A DNA stretch of 64,000 nt from Streptomyces sp. WP-1 (GTDB taxonomy: Bacteria; Actinomycetota; Actinomycetes; Streptomycetales; Streptomycetaceae). Positions within the stretch are counted from its first letter, which is position 1; each line of letters begins with the position of its first letter. Under the pieces are notes generated by a model that had not been told where the DNA came from, made no database searches, and saw only the letters and a list, made by a program, of their open reading frames with translations. Shown here one piece after another: positions 32,547-41,820 of the stretch. A program made the position numbers and the translations under genes. Where the stretch lies: NCBI RefSeq assembly GCF_030450125.1, contig NZ_CP123923.1:2728001-2792000 (forward strand), given 5' to 3'.

Positions 32547-35500
32547 GTGCGGGGCTACGAGAGCCAGGAGCGAGAGCCGGCGGCTGACGACGTCGACCAC
32601 CTCTCTCGGTTCGAGGCCGATATGAAGCGGCTGAGGACCGAGCGGGAGAAGGCGATCCAGCACGCCGAGGACCTCGGCTACCAGGTCGAGGTGCTGCGCG
32701 CCAAGCTGCACGAGGCGCGCCGCACCCTGATGACCCGTCCCGCCTTCGACGGCGGCGACATCGGCTACCAGGCCGAACAGTTGCTCCGCAACGCCCAGAT
32801 GCAGGCGGAGCAGCTGCGGCAGGACGCCGAGCGCGAGCTGAGCCAGGTCCGCGCGCAGACCCAGCGGATCCTCCAGGAGCACGCCGAGCAGGCCGCGCGG
32901 CTCCAGGCCGAGCTGCACCAGGAGGCGGTGACCCGGCGCCAGCAGCTCGACCAGGAGCTGGCCGAGCGCCGGGCGACCGTCGAGTCGCACGTCAACGAGA
33001 ACGTGGCGTGGGCGGAGCAGCTGCGGGCCCGTACCGAGCAGCAGGCCCGCCGGCTCCTCGACGAGTCGCGCGCGGAGGCCGAGCAGGCGATGGCCGCGGC
33101 CCGCGCGGAGGCCGAGCGGCTGACGCGGGAGGCCCGGGACCGGCTGCGCGGCGAGGCCGAGGAGGCCCGCGCGGAGGCCGAGCAGATCCTGCGCCGGGCC
33201 CGCACCGACGCGGAGCGGCTGCTGAACGCGGCGTCCACGCAGGCGCAGGAGGCCACCGAGCACGCCGAGCGGCTGCGCACCACCACGGCCACCGAGTCGG
33301 ACACCGCCCGCCGGCAGGCGAGCGAGCTGAGCCGGGCCGCCGAGAAGCAGATGGCCGAGGCGGAGGAGGCGCTGCGCAAGGCGCAGTCCGAGGCCGAGAA
33401 GCTGGTCACCGAGGCCGAGGAGGCCGCCGCCAAGACGCTGGCGAGCGCCGAGGCCGCCAACGAGACGCGCACCCGCACCGCCAAGGAGCAGGTGGCCCGG
33501 CTGGTCGGGGAGGCGACGAAGGAGGCCGAGGCCACCCGTTCGGACGCCGAGCAGCTGGTGGCGGACGCGCGCGCGGAGGCGGAGAAGATCCTCGCCGAGG
33601 CCGCCGAGAAGGCCCGCGCGGCCACCGCCGAGGAGACCGCTACCCAGCTGTCCAAGGCGGCCAGGACCGCCGAGGAGGTCCTGAACAAGGCGTCGGAGGA
33701 CGCCCAGAAGACCACCAGGGCGGCCGCCGAGAAGGCCGAGCGGATCCGCAAGGAGGCCGAGGCCGAGGCGGACCGGCTGCGCGCCGAGGCGCACGACATC
33801 GCCGAGCAGCTCAAGGGCGCGGCGAAGGACGACACCGAGGAGTACCGGGCCAAGACGGTCGAGCTGCAGGAGGAGGCCCGCCGGCTGCGCGGCGAGGCCG
33901 AGCAGCTGCGCTCCGACGCGGCGGCCGAGGGCGAGTCGATCCGCGCGGAGGCCCGCCGGGAGTCCGTCACCAAGATCGAGGAGGCGGCCAAGTCCGCCGA
34001 GGAGCTGCTGGCCAAGGCCAAGGCGGACGCCGACGAGCTGCGGCAGAAGGCGACCGCCGACAGCGAGAAGGTCCGCACCGAGGCCATCGAGCGGGCCACG
34101 GCGCTGCGCCGGCAGGCCGAGGAGACCCTGGAGCGCGCCCGCGCGGAGGCCGAGCGGCTGCGCGCCGAGGCCGACGAGCAGGCCGAGTCCGTCAAGGCGG
34201 ACGCCGAGAAGGCGGCCCTGGAGCTGCGCGAGGAGACCGACAAGGCGGTCGAGGCGCGGCGCGCGGAGGCCGCCGAGGAGCTGACCCGGCTCGGGACCGA
34301 GGCGCAGGAACGGCTCACCTCGGCCGAGCAGGCGCTCACCGAGGCCCGCGAGGAGGCCGGGCGGATCCGCAAGGAGGCCGCCGAGGAGGCCGAGCGGCTG
34401 CGTACCGAGGCCGCCGAGCGGATCCGGGTGCTCCAGGAGCAGGCCGAGACCGAGGCGGAGCGGCTGCGCGACGAGGCGGCGGCCGACGCGTCCGCGTCCC
34501 GCGCCGAGGGCGAGGCCGTCGCCGTACGGCTGCGGGGCGAGGCCGCGGCCGAGGCGGAGCGGCTGAGGACGGAGGCGCAGGAGAGCGCCGACCGGGTGCG
34601 CGCGGAGGCGCAGTCCGCCGCCGAGCGGCTGGCCGCCGAGGCGTCCGAGACGCTGGCCGCCGCGCAGGAGGAGGCCGCCCGGCGCCGCCGCGAGGCCGAG
34701 GAGCTGCTGGGCGCGGCCCGCGAGGAGGCCGACGAGGAGCGCCGGCGGGCCCGTGAGCAGAGCGAGGAGCTGCTGGCCTCGGCGCGCAAGCGGGTGGAGG
34801 ACGCGCAGGCCGAGGCGGTCCGCCTGGTCGAGGAGGCCGAGCGGCGGTCCGGTGAGATGGTGTCCGCCGCCGAGCAGCACGCGCAGCAGGTGCGGGACTC
34901 CGTGGCCGGTCTGCACGAGCAGGCGCAGGAGGAGATCGCCGGGCTGCGCTCGGCCGCGGAGCACGCGGCGGAGCGTACGAAGCGGGAGGCCGAGGAGGAG
35001 GCCGAGCGGCTGCGGGCCGACGCGCACGCCGAGCGGGAGCGGGCCGGCGAGGATGCCGGGCGGATGCGGCAGGAGGCGCGGGAGGAGTCCGAGGCGGCCC
35101 GGGAGCTGGCCGAGCGCACCCTCGCGGAGGCGACGGCGGAGGCCGAGCGGCTGCGTTCGGACGCGGGCGAGTACGCCCAGCGGGTGCGCACCGAGGCGTC
35201 CGACGCGCTGGCGGAGGCCGACCAGGCGGCGGCGCGGACCCGGGCGGACGCCCGCGAGGACGCCAACCGCATCCGTTCGGACGCGGCGACGCAGGCCGAC
35301 ACGCTCATCACGGAGGCCCGCAAGGAGGCCGAGCTCCTCCAGACGGAGACGGTCGCGGAGGCGGAGCGGCTCCAGACGGAGACCGCCGCCGAGGCCGAGC
35401 GGGTCCGCACGGAGTCGGTGGCGGAGGCCGAGCGGGTCCGCACGGAGTCCGTGACCGAGGCCGAGCGGGTGCGCGCGGAATCCGTCGCCGAGGCCGAGCG

Positions 35501-36530
35501 GGTGCGCGCCGAGGCGCGGGCCGCGGCCGAGCAGCTGGTCGGCGAGGCCACCACGGAGGCGGAGCGGCTGCGGGCCGAGGCCGCCGAGACGGTGGGTTCC
35601 GCGCAGGCGCACGCCGAGCGGACGCGGGCCGAGGCCGAGCGGGTCGAGGCGGACGCCCGGGCGGCGGCGGAGCGGCTGCTCGGTACGGCGCGCGAGGAGG
35701 CCGAGCGGACGCTGGACGAGGCCCGCAAGGACGCCAACAAGCGGCGTTCGGAGGCGGCCGAGCAGGTCGACAAGCTCATCGGCGAGACCACGGCCGAGAC
35801 CGACAAGCTGCTCACCGAGGCGCAGCAGCAGGCGCAGCAGACCACGGCGGACGCCGAGGCGCAGGCCGACACCATGGTGGGCGCGGCCCGCAGCGAGGCC
35901 GAGCGGATCGTCTCCGAGTCGACCATCGAGGGCAACTCCCTGGTGGAGAAGGCCCGGACGGACGCGGACGAGCTGCTGGTGGGCGCGCGCCGGGACGCGA
36001 CCGCGATCCGGGAGCGGGCGGAGGAGCTGCGCGAGCGGGTCACCGCCGAGATCGAGGAGCTGCACACCCGGGCGCGCCGCGAGGCCGCCGAGACGATGAA
36101 GTCCACCGGGGACCGCTGCGACGCGCTCATCAAGGCCGCCGAGGAGCAGCTGGAGAAGGCCCAGACGAAGGCGAAGGAGATCCTCTCGGACGCCGACTCC
36201 GAGGCGGGCAAGGTGCGCATCGCGGCCGTCAAGAAGGCGGAGGGCCTGCTGAAGGAGGCCGAGCAGAAGAAGGCGCGGCTGGTCAAGGAGGCCGAGGAAC
36301 TCAAGGCGGAGGCGATCCAGGAGGCGCGGCGCTCGGTCGAGGAGGGCAAGCGTGAGCTGGAGGTCCTGGTGCGCAGGCGTGAGGACATCAACGCCGAGAT
36401 CTCCCGCGTCCAGGATGTGCTGGACGCACTGGAGTCCTTCGAGACGCCGGGTGCGGGCAAGGACGGTTCGGTCAAGGCAGGCGCGACGGTCGGCGCCCCC
36501 CGTTCGGGTGGCAAGTCGTCAGACAACTAG
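32547..36530 (+). CDS. scy: Scy, long coiled-coil polarity scaffold, 1327 aa
   Basis: An almost uninterrupted coiled coil of short Glu/Ala/Arg repeats (AEAERLRAEA-like units) from about residue 20 to 1290. The N-terminal end is less repetitive (RFEADMKRLRTEREKAIQHAEDLGYQVEVLRAKLHEARRTL), and the coiled coil ends with a conserved block RREDINAEISRVQDVLDALESF. Size, position next to filP and this end block identify Scy, which organises the tip-growth complex with DivIVA and FilP in Streptomyces hyphae. The GTG at 32547 is chosen because an ATG at 32533 is out of frame. Internal repetition makes this locus prone to length variation. Confidence 0.95.
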   Translation: MRGYESQEREPAADDVDHLSRFEADMKRLRTEREKAIQHAEDLGYQVEVLRAKLHEARRTLMTRPAFDGGDIGYQAEQLLRNAQMQAEQLRQDAERELSQVRAQTQRILQEHAEQAARLQAELHQEAVTRRQQLDQELAERRATVESHVNENVAWAEQLRARTEQQARRLLDESRAEAEQAMAAARAEAERLTREARDRLRGEAEEARAEAEQILRRARTDAERLLNAASTQAQEATEHAERLRTTTATESDTARRQASELSRAAEKQMAEAEEALRKAQSEAEKLVTEAEEAAAKTLASAEAANETRTRTAKEQVARLVGEATKEAEATRSDAEQLVADARAEAEKILAEAAEKARAATAEETATQLSKAARTAEEVLNKASEDAQKTTRAAAEKAERIRKEAEAEADRLRAEAHDIAEQLKGAAKDDTEEYRAKTVELQEEARRLRGEAEQLRSDAAAEGESIRAEARRESVTKIEEAAKSAEELLAKAKADADELRQKATADSEKVRTEAIERATALRRQAEETLERARAEAERLRAEADEQAESVKADAEKAALELREETDKAVEARRAEAAEELTRLGTEAQERLTSAEQALTEAREEAGRIRKEAAEEAERLRTEAAERIRVLQEQAETEAERLRDEAAADASASRAEGEAVAVRLRGEAAAEAERLRTEAQESADRVRAEAQSAAERLAAEASETLAAAQEEAARRRREAEELLGAAREEADEERRRAREQSEELLASARKRVEDAQAEAVRLVEEAERRSGEMVSAAEQHAQQVRDSVAGLHEQAQEEIAGLRSAAEHAAERTKREAEEEAERLRADAHAERERAGEDAGRMRQEAREESEAARELAERTLAEATAEAERLRSDAGEYAQRVRTEASDALAEADQAAARTRADAREDANRIRSDAATQADTLITEARKEAELLQTETVAEAERLQTETAAEAERVRTESVAEAERVRTESVTEAERVRAESVAEAERVRAEARAAAEQLVGEATTEAERLRAEAAETVGSAQAHAERTRAEAERVEADARAAAERLLGTAREEAERTLDEARKDANKRRSEAAEQVDKLIGETTAETDKLLTEAQQQAQQTTADAEAQADTMVGAARSEAERIVSESTIEGNSLVEKARTDADELLVGARRDATAIRERAEELRERVTAEIEELHTRARREAAETMKSTGDRCDALIKAAEEQLEKAQTKAKEILSDADSEAGKVRIAAVKKAEGLLKEAEQKKARLVKEAEELKAEAIQEARRSVEEGKRELEVLVRRREDINAEISRVQDVLDALESFETPGAGKDGSVKAGATVGAPRSGGKSSDN

Positions 36531-36548
36531 CGTTTGAGGGGTGTTTCG

Positions 36549-36650
36549 GTGTCGACTGAGGGCTTTGCCCTGCTCGTTGGCAAGACCTCTGACGGTCAGC
36601 CACTCAAAAGAGGTGTCATTCTCCAGATCAAACACGTATCCGCTCGATGA
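36549..36650 (+). CDS. Possible 33-aa small protein between scy and filP
   Basis: A GTG at 36549 with GAGGGG seven bases upstream opens a frame VSTEGFALLVGKTSDGQPLK to a TGA at 36648-36650. Third-position GC is only about 58 percent by my count, far below neighbours, so it may be chance. Confidence 0.22.
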   Translation: MSTEGFALLVGKTSDGQPLKRGVILQIKHVSAR

Positions 36651-36673
36651 CACACCGCTTCGGCGCCTAGGAT
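36647..36673 (+). promoter_or_regulatory. Probable filP promoter
   Basis: ATGACA (36647-36652) and TAGGAT (36668-36673), spaced 15 bases. CAGGAA precedes the filP ATG by five bases, so filP has an ordinary leader and its own promoter in addition to any read-through from scy. Confidence 0.5.
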
Positions 36674-36713
36674 TCCCCCTATCACCTCACCGGTCTCATT
36701 TGACAGGAACCCC

Positions 36714-37649
36714 ATGAGCGACACTTCCCCCTACGGCTTCGAGCTTGTGCGGCGTGGGTACGACCGCGCTCAGGTGGACGAACGTATCTCCAACCTCGTC
36801 TCCCAACGTGACCAGGCCAACGCCCGTATCACCGCCCTGGAAAAGCGCATCGAGGAGCTGCACCTCGAGACGCAGAACGCCCAGACCCAGGTCAGCGACG
36901 CCGAGCCGTCGTACGCGGGTCTCGGCGCTCGGGTCGAGAAGATCCTGCGCCTGGCCGAGGAAGAGGCCAAGGAGCTGCGTGAGGAGGCCCGCCGCGCGGC
37001 CGAACAGCACCGCGAGCTGGCCGAGTCGGCCGCCCAGCAGGTGCGCAACGACGCCGAGTCCTACGCCACCGAGCGCAAGGCGAAGGCGGAGGACGAGGGC
37101 GCCCGGATCGTCGAGAAGGCCAAGGGCGAGGCCTCTCAGCTGCGGTCCGACGCGCAGAAGGACGCGCAGTCCAAGCGTGAGGAGGCGGACGCCCTCTTCG
37201 AGGAGACCCGCGCCAAGGCCGCGCAGGCCGCCGCCGACTTCGAGACGAACCTGGCCAAGCGCCGCGAGCAGTCCGAGCGCGACCTGGCCTCGCGTCAGCA
37301 GAAGGCGGAGAAGCGGCTCGCGGAGATCGAGCACCGCGCCGAGCAGCTGCGCCTGGAGGCGGAGAAGCTGCGCACCGACGCCGAGCGCCGCGCCCGCCAG
37401 ACGGTGGAGACCGCGCAGCGCCAGGCCGAGGACATCGTGGCCGACGCCAACGCCAAGGCGGACCGCATCCGTTCCGAGTCCGAGCGCGAGCTGGCGGCCC
37501 TCACCAACCGCCGCGACAGCATCAACGCCCAGCTGACGAACGTCCGCGAGATGCTGGCGACGCTGACCGGCGCGGCGGTGGCCGCCGCCGGCACGACGGG
37601 CGAGGACGAGCCGGTCTCTCGTGGGGTTCCGGCGCAGCAGTCCCGGTAA
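36714..37649 (+). CDS. filP: FilP, intermediate-filament-like coiled-coil protein, 311 aa
   Basis: The N-terminus YGFELVRRGYDRAQVDERISNLVSQRDQANARI resembles the DivIVA lipid-binding/coil start. It leads to a long coiled coil (residues 20-270) with an AEDEGARIVEKAKGEASQLRSDA pattern, and ends LTNRRDSINAQLTNVREMLATL, a block shared with the Scy C-terminus. FilP assembles into a network that stiffens the hyphal tip and interacts with Scy and DivIVA. Length is close to the S. coelicolor protein. A strong terminator follows at 37729-37756. Confidence 0.95.
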   Translation: MSDTSPYGFELVRRGYDRAQVDERISNLVSQRDQANARITALEKRIEELHLETQNAQTQVSDAEPSYAGLGARVEKILRLAEEEAKELREEARRAAEQHRELAESAAQQVRNDAESYATERKAKAEDEGARIVEKAKGEASQLRSDAQKDAQSKREEADALFEETRAKAAQAAADFETNLAKRREQSERDLASRQQKAEKRLAEIEHRAEQLRLEAEKLRTDAERRARQTVETAQRQAEDIVADANAKADRIRSESERELAALTNRRDSINAQLTNVREMLATLTGAAVAAAGTTGEDEPVSRGVPAQQSR

Positions 37650-37665
37650 TCGCCGGTCGCGGGGT

Positions 37666-37720
37666 GGCTGCGGGCCCGTTGTGGCCGGCCGCGCAGTTCC
37701 CCGCGCCCCTTCGGAGCGCG
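37666..37720. repeat. Dispersed Streptomyces intergenic repeat
   Basis: The core CGCGCAGTTCCCCGCGCCCC (37691-37710) flanked by a CTGCGGGCC block and by GGAGCGCG is a short sequence I recognise in many Streptomyces intergenic regions. A degenerate relative forms the hairpin at 28163-28199. Confidence 0.6.
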
Positions 37721-37728
37721 CGCATCTG

Positions 37729-37756
37729 AGCCCCCTGCTTCAAGTGGCAGGGGGCT
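37729..37756 (+). terminator. filP terminator
   Basis: AGCCCCCTGC and GCAGGGGGCT (10 bp) with an 8-base loop, followed by TTGT. Confidence 0.88.
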
Positions 37757-37779
37757 TTGTCCCGTCCTAGCGTGGCGGC

Positions 37780-38733
37780 ATGATCGAGCTGGACGGGCTG
37801 ACCAAGCGGTACGGCGAGAAGGTGGCCGTCGACGGTCTGACATGTACCGTGCGGCCCGGCATCGTGACCGGGTTCCTCGGGCCCAACGGCGCCGGGAAGT
37901 CCACGACCATGCGGATGATCCTCGGGCTCGACCGTCCCACCGCCGGTGATGTGCGGATCGACGGCAGCCGGTACGACCGGCTGACGGATCCCCTCACCTG
38001 TGTCGGCGCGCTGCTGGACGCCAAGGCGGTGCACGGCGGCCGCAGCGCCTACAACCATCTGCTGTGCCTCGCGCAGAGCAACGGCATCCCGCACGCCCGG
38101 GTGGGCGAGGTGCTGGAGACGGTCGGTCTGATGGCCGTCGCGCGGCAGAAGGCCAAGGGGTTCTCGTACGGCATGTCGCAGCGGCTGGGGATCGCGGCCG
38201 CGCTGCTCGGGGACCCCCGGATCCTGATGTTCGACGAGCCGGTGAACGGGCTCGACCCCGAGGGCATCCACTGGATCCGCAATCTGATGAGATCACTGGC
38301 CGCGCAGGGGCGGACGGTCTTCGTGTCCTCCCATCTGATGAGCGAGATGGCGCAGACCGCCGACCACCTCATCGTGATCGGGCAGGGCCGGCTGCTCGCG
38401 GACACCTCCATGGCGGACTTCATCCGGCGGCACGCGCGCAGTTACGTCCGCGTCCGCTCGCCCCAGCGCGAACGGCTCCTGGACGCGCTGCACGAGGCCG
38501 GGGTCACCGTGACCGAGGCGGCGGACGGGGCGCTGGAGGCGGAGGGCGACAAGGCCGAGCGGATCGGGGAGCTGGCCGCGGGGCACGGGATCGTGCTGCA
38601 CGAGCTGAGCCCCCGGCAGGCTTCCCTGGAGGAGGCGTTCATGCGGCTGACGGCGGGCTCGGTGGAGTACCACGCGCAGTCGGAGGCCGTCCCGGAGGGC
38701 TGGGGCGGCGACCGGCGAGGGGGTACGGCATGA
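37780..38733 (+). CDS. ABC exporter ATPase A, 317 aa
   Basis: Nucleotide-binding subunit. Walker A is FLGPNGAGKST, the ABC signature reads FSYGMSQRLGIAAALLG (the canonical LSGGQ is replaced by YGMSQ), Walker B is ILMFDEPVNGLDPEG, and the switch His is in VFVSSHLMSEM. The C-terminal about 90 residues form the extra domain of this DrrA/NatA-like group. It overlaps its permease by four bases. The substrate is unknown; the HGGRSAYNH Q-loop region is the same in the next ATPase, marking them as paralogues. Confidence 0.92.
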   Translation: MIELDGLTKRYGEKVAVDGLTCTVRPGIVTGFLGPNGAGKSTTMRMILGLDRPTAGDVRIDGSRYDRLTDPLTCVGALLDAKAVHGGRSAYNHLLCLAQSNGIPHARVGEVLETVGLMAVARQKAKGFSYGMSQRLGIAAALLGDPRILMFDEPVNGLDPEGIHWIRNLMRSLAAQGRTVFVSSHLMSEMAQTADHLIVIGQGRLLADTSMADFIRRHARSYVRVRSPQRERLLDALHEAGVTVTEAADGALEAEGDKAERIGELAAGHGIVLHELSPRQASLEEAFMRLTAGSVEYHAQSEAVPEGWGGDRRGGTA

Positions 38734-39509
38734 CGAACGCCCAGGTCGCCCAGACCCTCCGCTCCGAGTGGACGAAGATCCGGTCGGTGTCGTCCACGGG
38801 CTGGACCCTCTCCGTCGCCGTCGTGGTCACCGTCGGCATCGGCATGCTCATCTCCGCGCTGACCCGGAACCAGTACGACTCGATGCCGATCCAGGAGCGG
38901 CTGACCTTCGACCCGACCTTCGTCAGCTTCGCCGGGATGACCCTCGGCCAGCTCGCCATGATCGTGTTCGGCGTGCTGGTCGTCACCAACGAGTACAGCA
39001 CCGGCATGATCCGGGTCTCGCTGGCCGCCGTACCGCGCCGCGGCGTCTTCCTGTCCGGCAAGCTCGCGGTGGCGGGCGCGCTCGCCCTGGTCGTCGGGAT
39101 GGTCACGAGCTTCGCCACGTTCTTCCTCGGCCAGGCCATGCTCGGCCCCTACCGCGCGGGGCTCGGCGATCCCGGGGTGCTGCGCGCGGCGGCCGGCGGC
39201 GGGCTGTACCTGACCCTGATCGCGGTGTTCTCCATGGGCGTCGCCACCATGCTGCGCTCACCGCTGCTCTCGCTCGGCATCCTGATGCCGTTCTTCTTCC
39301 TGATCTCCAACATCCTGGCCGCCGTCGACGCCACCAAGAAGATCGCCCAGTACCTGCCCGACCAGGCCGGCAGCCGGATCATGCAGGCGGTGCCGCACCC
39401 CGACGACACCCCGTACGGGCCCTGGGGCGGGCTCGGGATCATGGCGCTGTGGGTGATCGCCGCGCTCGCCGGCGGATACGCGCTGCTCAGGCGCCGGGAC
39501 GCGCAGTAG
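38730..39509 (+). CDS. ABC-2 type permease A, 259 aa
   Basis: Six predicted helices, beginning RSEWTKIRSVSSTGWTLSVAVVVTVGIGMLISAL, with NEYSTGMIRVSLAAVPRRGVFLSGKL in the cytoplasmic loop, a landmark of this Streptomyces family. Ends LAGGYALLRRRDAQ. It is coupled to ATPase A by ATGA. No signal for a particular substrate. Confidence 0.9.
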   Translation: MTNAQVAQTLRSEWTKIRSVSSTGWTLSVAVVVTVGIGMLISALTRNQYDSMPIQERLTFDPTFVSFAGMTLGQLAMIVFGVLVVTNEYSTGMIRVSLAAVPRRGVFLSGKLAVAGALALVVGMVTSFATFFLGQAMLGPYRAGLGDPGVLRAAAGGGLYLTLIAVFSMGVATMLRSPLLSLGILMPFFFLISNILAAVDATKKIAQYLPDQAGSRIMQAVPHPDDTPYGPWGGLGIMALWVIAALAGGYALLRRRDAQ

Positions 39510-39639
39510 AGGTCACCTTCACCCAGCGTATTACTTCAGCTTTACTTTTCTTTGGGCGGAACCGTCAGCGCCCCGTTATCCTCCTAATCCTTACGGGGGC
39601 GGTTCCCCGCTGTCCTGAACCTTCCGATGGGTGCGGAGC

Positions 39640-40929
39640 ATGATCGAGGCTGTAGGCCTGACGAAGCGGTACGGCGACAAGACCGCTGTGTACAACCTTT
39701 CCTTCCAGGTGCGACCGGGATCCGTGACCGGCTTCCTCGGGCCCAACGGGTCGGGCAAGTCCACGACGATGCGGATGATCCTCGGCCTGGACAACCCCAC
39801 GTCCGGCCAGGTGACCATCGGCGGCCACCCGTACCGCAGGCTGCCCAACGCGCCCCGCCAGGTCGGCGCGCTGCTCGACGCCAAGGCCGTGCACGGCGGC
39901 CGCTCCGCCCGCAACCATCTGCTGAGCCTCGCCCAGCTGTCGGGCATCCCGGCCCGCCGGGTGGACGAGGTGCTCGGCGTCGTCGGCCTCCAGGACGTCG
40001 CCAGGAAGCGCTCCAAGGGCTTCTCGCTCGGCATGGGCCAGCGCCTCGGCATCGCCGCCGCGCTGCTCGGCGACCCCCAGGTGCTGCTCTTCGACGAGCC
40101 GGTCAACGGCCTCGACCCCGAGGGCATCCTCTGGGTGCGCAACCTGATGAAGGCGCTGGCCGCCGAGGGCCGGACCGTCTTCGTGTCCTCCCATCTGATG
40201 AGCGAGATGGCGCTGACCGCCGACCACCTCATCGTGATCGGGCGCGGCCAGCTGCTCGCCGACATGAGCGTGAAGGACTTCATCTCGGCCAACTCCGCCG
40301 ACTTCGCGCGGGTGCGCACCCCCGACACCGAGCCGCAGCTGCGCGAGAAGCTCGGCGCCGCGCTCTCCGGCGCGGGCGGCCAGGTGCTGCCGGAGCAGGA
40401 CGGCGCGCTGCGCGTGATGGGACTGCCGCTGCCCCGCATCAGCGACCTCGCGCACGAGGCGGGCGTACGGCTGTGGGAGCTGTCGCCGCACCAGGCCTCG
40501 CTGGAGGAGGCGTACATGCGGATGACGCAGGGCGCGGTGGACTACCGCTCCACCACCGACCAGAAGGCGGGCCTCCAGCAGCCGCTGCCGCCCGGCGCCG
40601 AACCGCCGATGCCGGTGCCCGGCCAGGGCCAGCCCGGCTGGTACGCCCCGCCGCCGCCCCAGCAGGGCGGGCAGCCCTTCGCGATGCCGGCGGGCGGCCC
40701 CGGCGCGCCCGCGGGACCCTACGCGGGCGCCCCGGCGGGCGGTCACGGCGCTCCCGGCGCCCCGGCGGGCCAGACAGCCCCGGCCGCGAACCCGTACGCC
40801 CAGCCGGCACCCCAGGCGCCCCCGGCCCCGCAGGCCCCGGCCGCTCCCCCGGCCCCGGCCGCCGTCCCCGCCACGCCCGACGCCTCCTCCCCCACCGCCG
40901 ACACGAACCAGCCCGAGGACGCCCGATGA
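39640..40929 (+). CDS. ABC exporter ATPase B with Pro/Ala-rich tail, 429 aa
   Basis: The first about 300 residues are closely related to ATPase A: FLGPNGSGKSTTMRMILGLD, signature FSLGMGQRLGIAAALLGDP, LLFDEPVNGLDPEG and VFVSSHLMSEMALTADHLIVIGRG. A disordered Pro/Ala/Gly/Gln tail of about 120 residues (from about residue 310) is absent from A. The ATG at 39640 matches the paralogue start; a GTG at 39631 is in frame. It overlaps its permease by four bases. Tail function unknown. Confidence 0.92.
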   Translation: MIEAVGLTKRYGDKTAVYNLSFQVRPGSVTGFLGPNGSGKSTTMRMILGLDNPTSGQVTIGGHPYRRLPNAPRQVGALLDAKAVHGGRSARNHLLSLAQLSGIPARRVDEVLGVVGLQDVARKRSKGFSLGMGQRLGIAAALLGDPQVLLFDEPVNGLDPEGILWVRNLMKALAAEGRTVFVSSHLMSEMALTADHLIVIGRGQLLADMSVKDFISANSADFARVRTPDTEPQLREKLGAALSGAGGQVLPEQDGALRVMGLPLPRISDLAHEAGVRLWELSPHQASLEEAYMRMTQGAVDYRSTTDQKAGLQQPLPPGAEPPMPVPGQGQPGWYAPPPPQQGGQPFAMPAGGPGAPAGPYAGAPAGGHGAPGAPAGQTAPAANPYAQPAPQAPPAPQAPAAPPAPAAVPATPDASSPTADTNQPEDAR

Positions 40930-41807
40930 GCACCCACCAGCCCCCGATGCCACAGGCCCCCGGCGCGCCCGACTGGCAGGCGGCGCCCGGCGGCTCGTAC
41001 CCCGGCTACACCTCGCCGATCCCCGTCGTGCCCACCCACCTCGGGCACGCGGTGGCCTCGGAGTGGACGAAGATCAAGTCGGTCCGCTCGACGATCTGGA
41101 CGCTCAGCGTCTTCGTGTTCCTCGTCGTGGGCATCGGCCTGCTGGTCGGCGCGCTGGTGTCGGCGCACGCCGACGAGTCCTCGCTGGCCGGCACCAACCC
41201 GCTCTCCTTCGGCTTCTTCGGCCTGCTCGTGGGCACCATGTGCGTCATCACGCTCGGCGTGCTGACCACGGCCTCGGAGTACGGCACCGGCATGATCCGT
41301 ACGACGATGACGGCGTGCCCGAGCCGCGGCCGGGTGCTGGCCGCCAAGGCGATCGTGTTCTTCGTGGTCGCCTTCGTGGTGTCCCTGGTGTCGGTCACCT
41401 TCGTGGCGATGGTGCAGTCGTCGATGCTGTCCGGCTCCGGCGCGGAGTCGCCCTCCGGCGGGGACTGGCTCAAGGCCACCGTCGGCGTGAGCCTCTACAT
41501 GGCGCTGCTCGGCCTGCTCGCGCTGTTCGTCGGCTCCATGATCCGGCACTCCGCGGGCGGCATCACCATCATGATCGGCCTGGTGCTCGCCCCGCTGGTG
41601 CTGGCCCTGTTCATGGCCACGGAGTCGCTGCACTCGGTGCGCGACTTCCTGTTCGAGTACAGCTTCCCGAGCCAGCTCGGCGTCTTCTACGACAGCACGC
41701 TCAGCGGCTCCGGGCCCCGGGGCTGGGACCCGCTGTGGATCATGCTGGGGCTCGCCGCGGCGGCCGGCGCGGGGGCGTACGCGCTGCTGCGCAGCCGGGA
41801 CGTCTAG
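40926..41807 (+). CDS. ABC-2 type permease B, 293 aa
   Basis: A Pro-rich cytoplasmic head (about 35 residues, HQPPMPQAPGAPDW) precedes ASEWTKIKSVRSTIWTLSVFVFLVVGIGLL and the loop SEYGTGMIRTTMTACPSRGRVLAAKAI, matching permease A. Six helices, ending GAGAYALLRSRDV. The Pro-rich head and the Pro/Ala-rich tail of its ATPase are both missing from the first system, so they may have arisen together. Confidence 0.9.
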   Translation: MSTHQPPMPQAPGAPDWQAAPGGSYPGYTSPIPVVPTHLGHAVASEWTKIKSVRSTIWTLSVFVFLVVGIGLLVGALVSAHADESSLAGTNPLSFGFFGLLVGTMCVITLGVLTTASEYGTGMIRTTMTACPSRGRVLAAKAIVFFVVAFVVSLVSVTFVAMVQSSMLSGSGAESPSGGDWLKATVGVSLYMALLGLLALFVGSMIRHSAGGITIMIGLVLAPLVLALFMATESLHSVRDFLFEYSFPSQLGVFYDSTLSGSGPRGWDPLWIMLGLAAAAGAGAYALLRSRDV

Positions 41808-41820
41808 AAACGCCGGTCCC

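Noticed and set aside
31833..36065. A 1410-codon open frame on the minus strand across scy, and a 1253-codon Ser/Arg-rich one at 32765-36526.
   Set aside because: They are mirror images of the Scy repeats; extreme Leu/Gly/Arg or Ser/Arg composition follows from GC-rich repeat codons read on the wrong strand.
32547..36530. Dense short repeats that could be mistaken for a CRISPR or satellite array.
   Set aside because: The repeats stay in one frame and encode a continuous coiled coil (Scy); there are no unique spacers.
36559..36571. Small hairpin AGGGC-TTT-GCCCT after scy as a terminator.
   Set aside because: Five base pairs with a three-base loop and no T-run; too weak to call.
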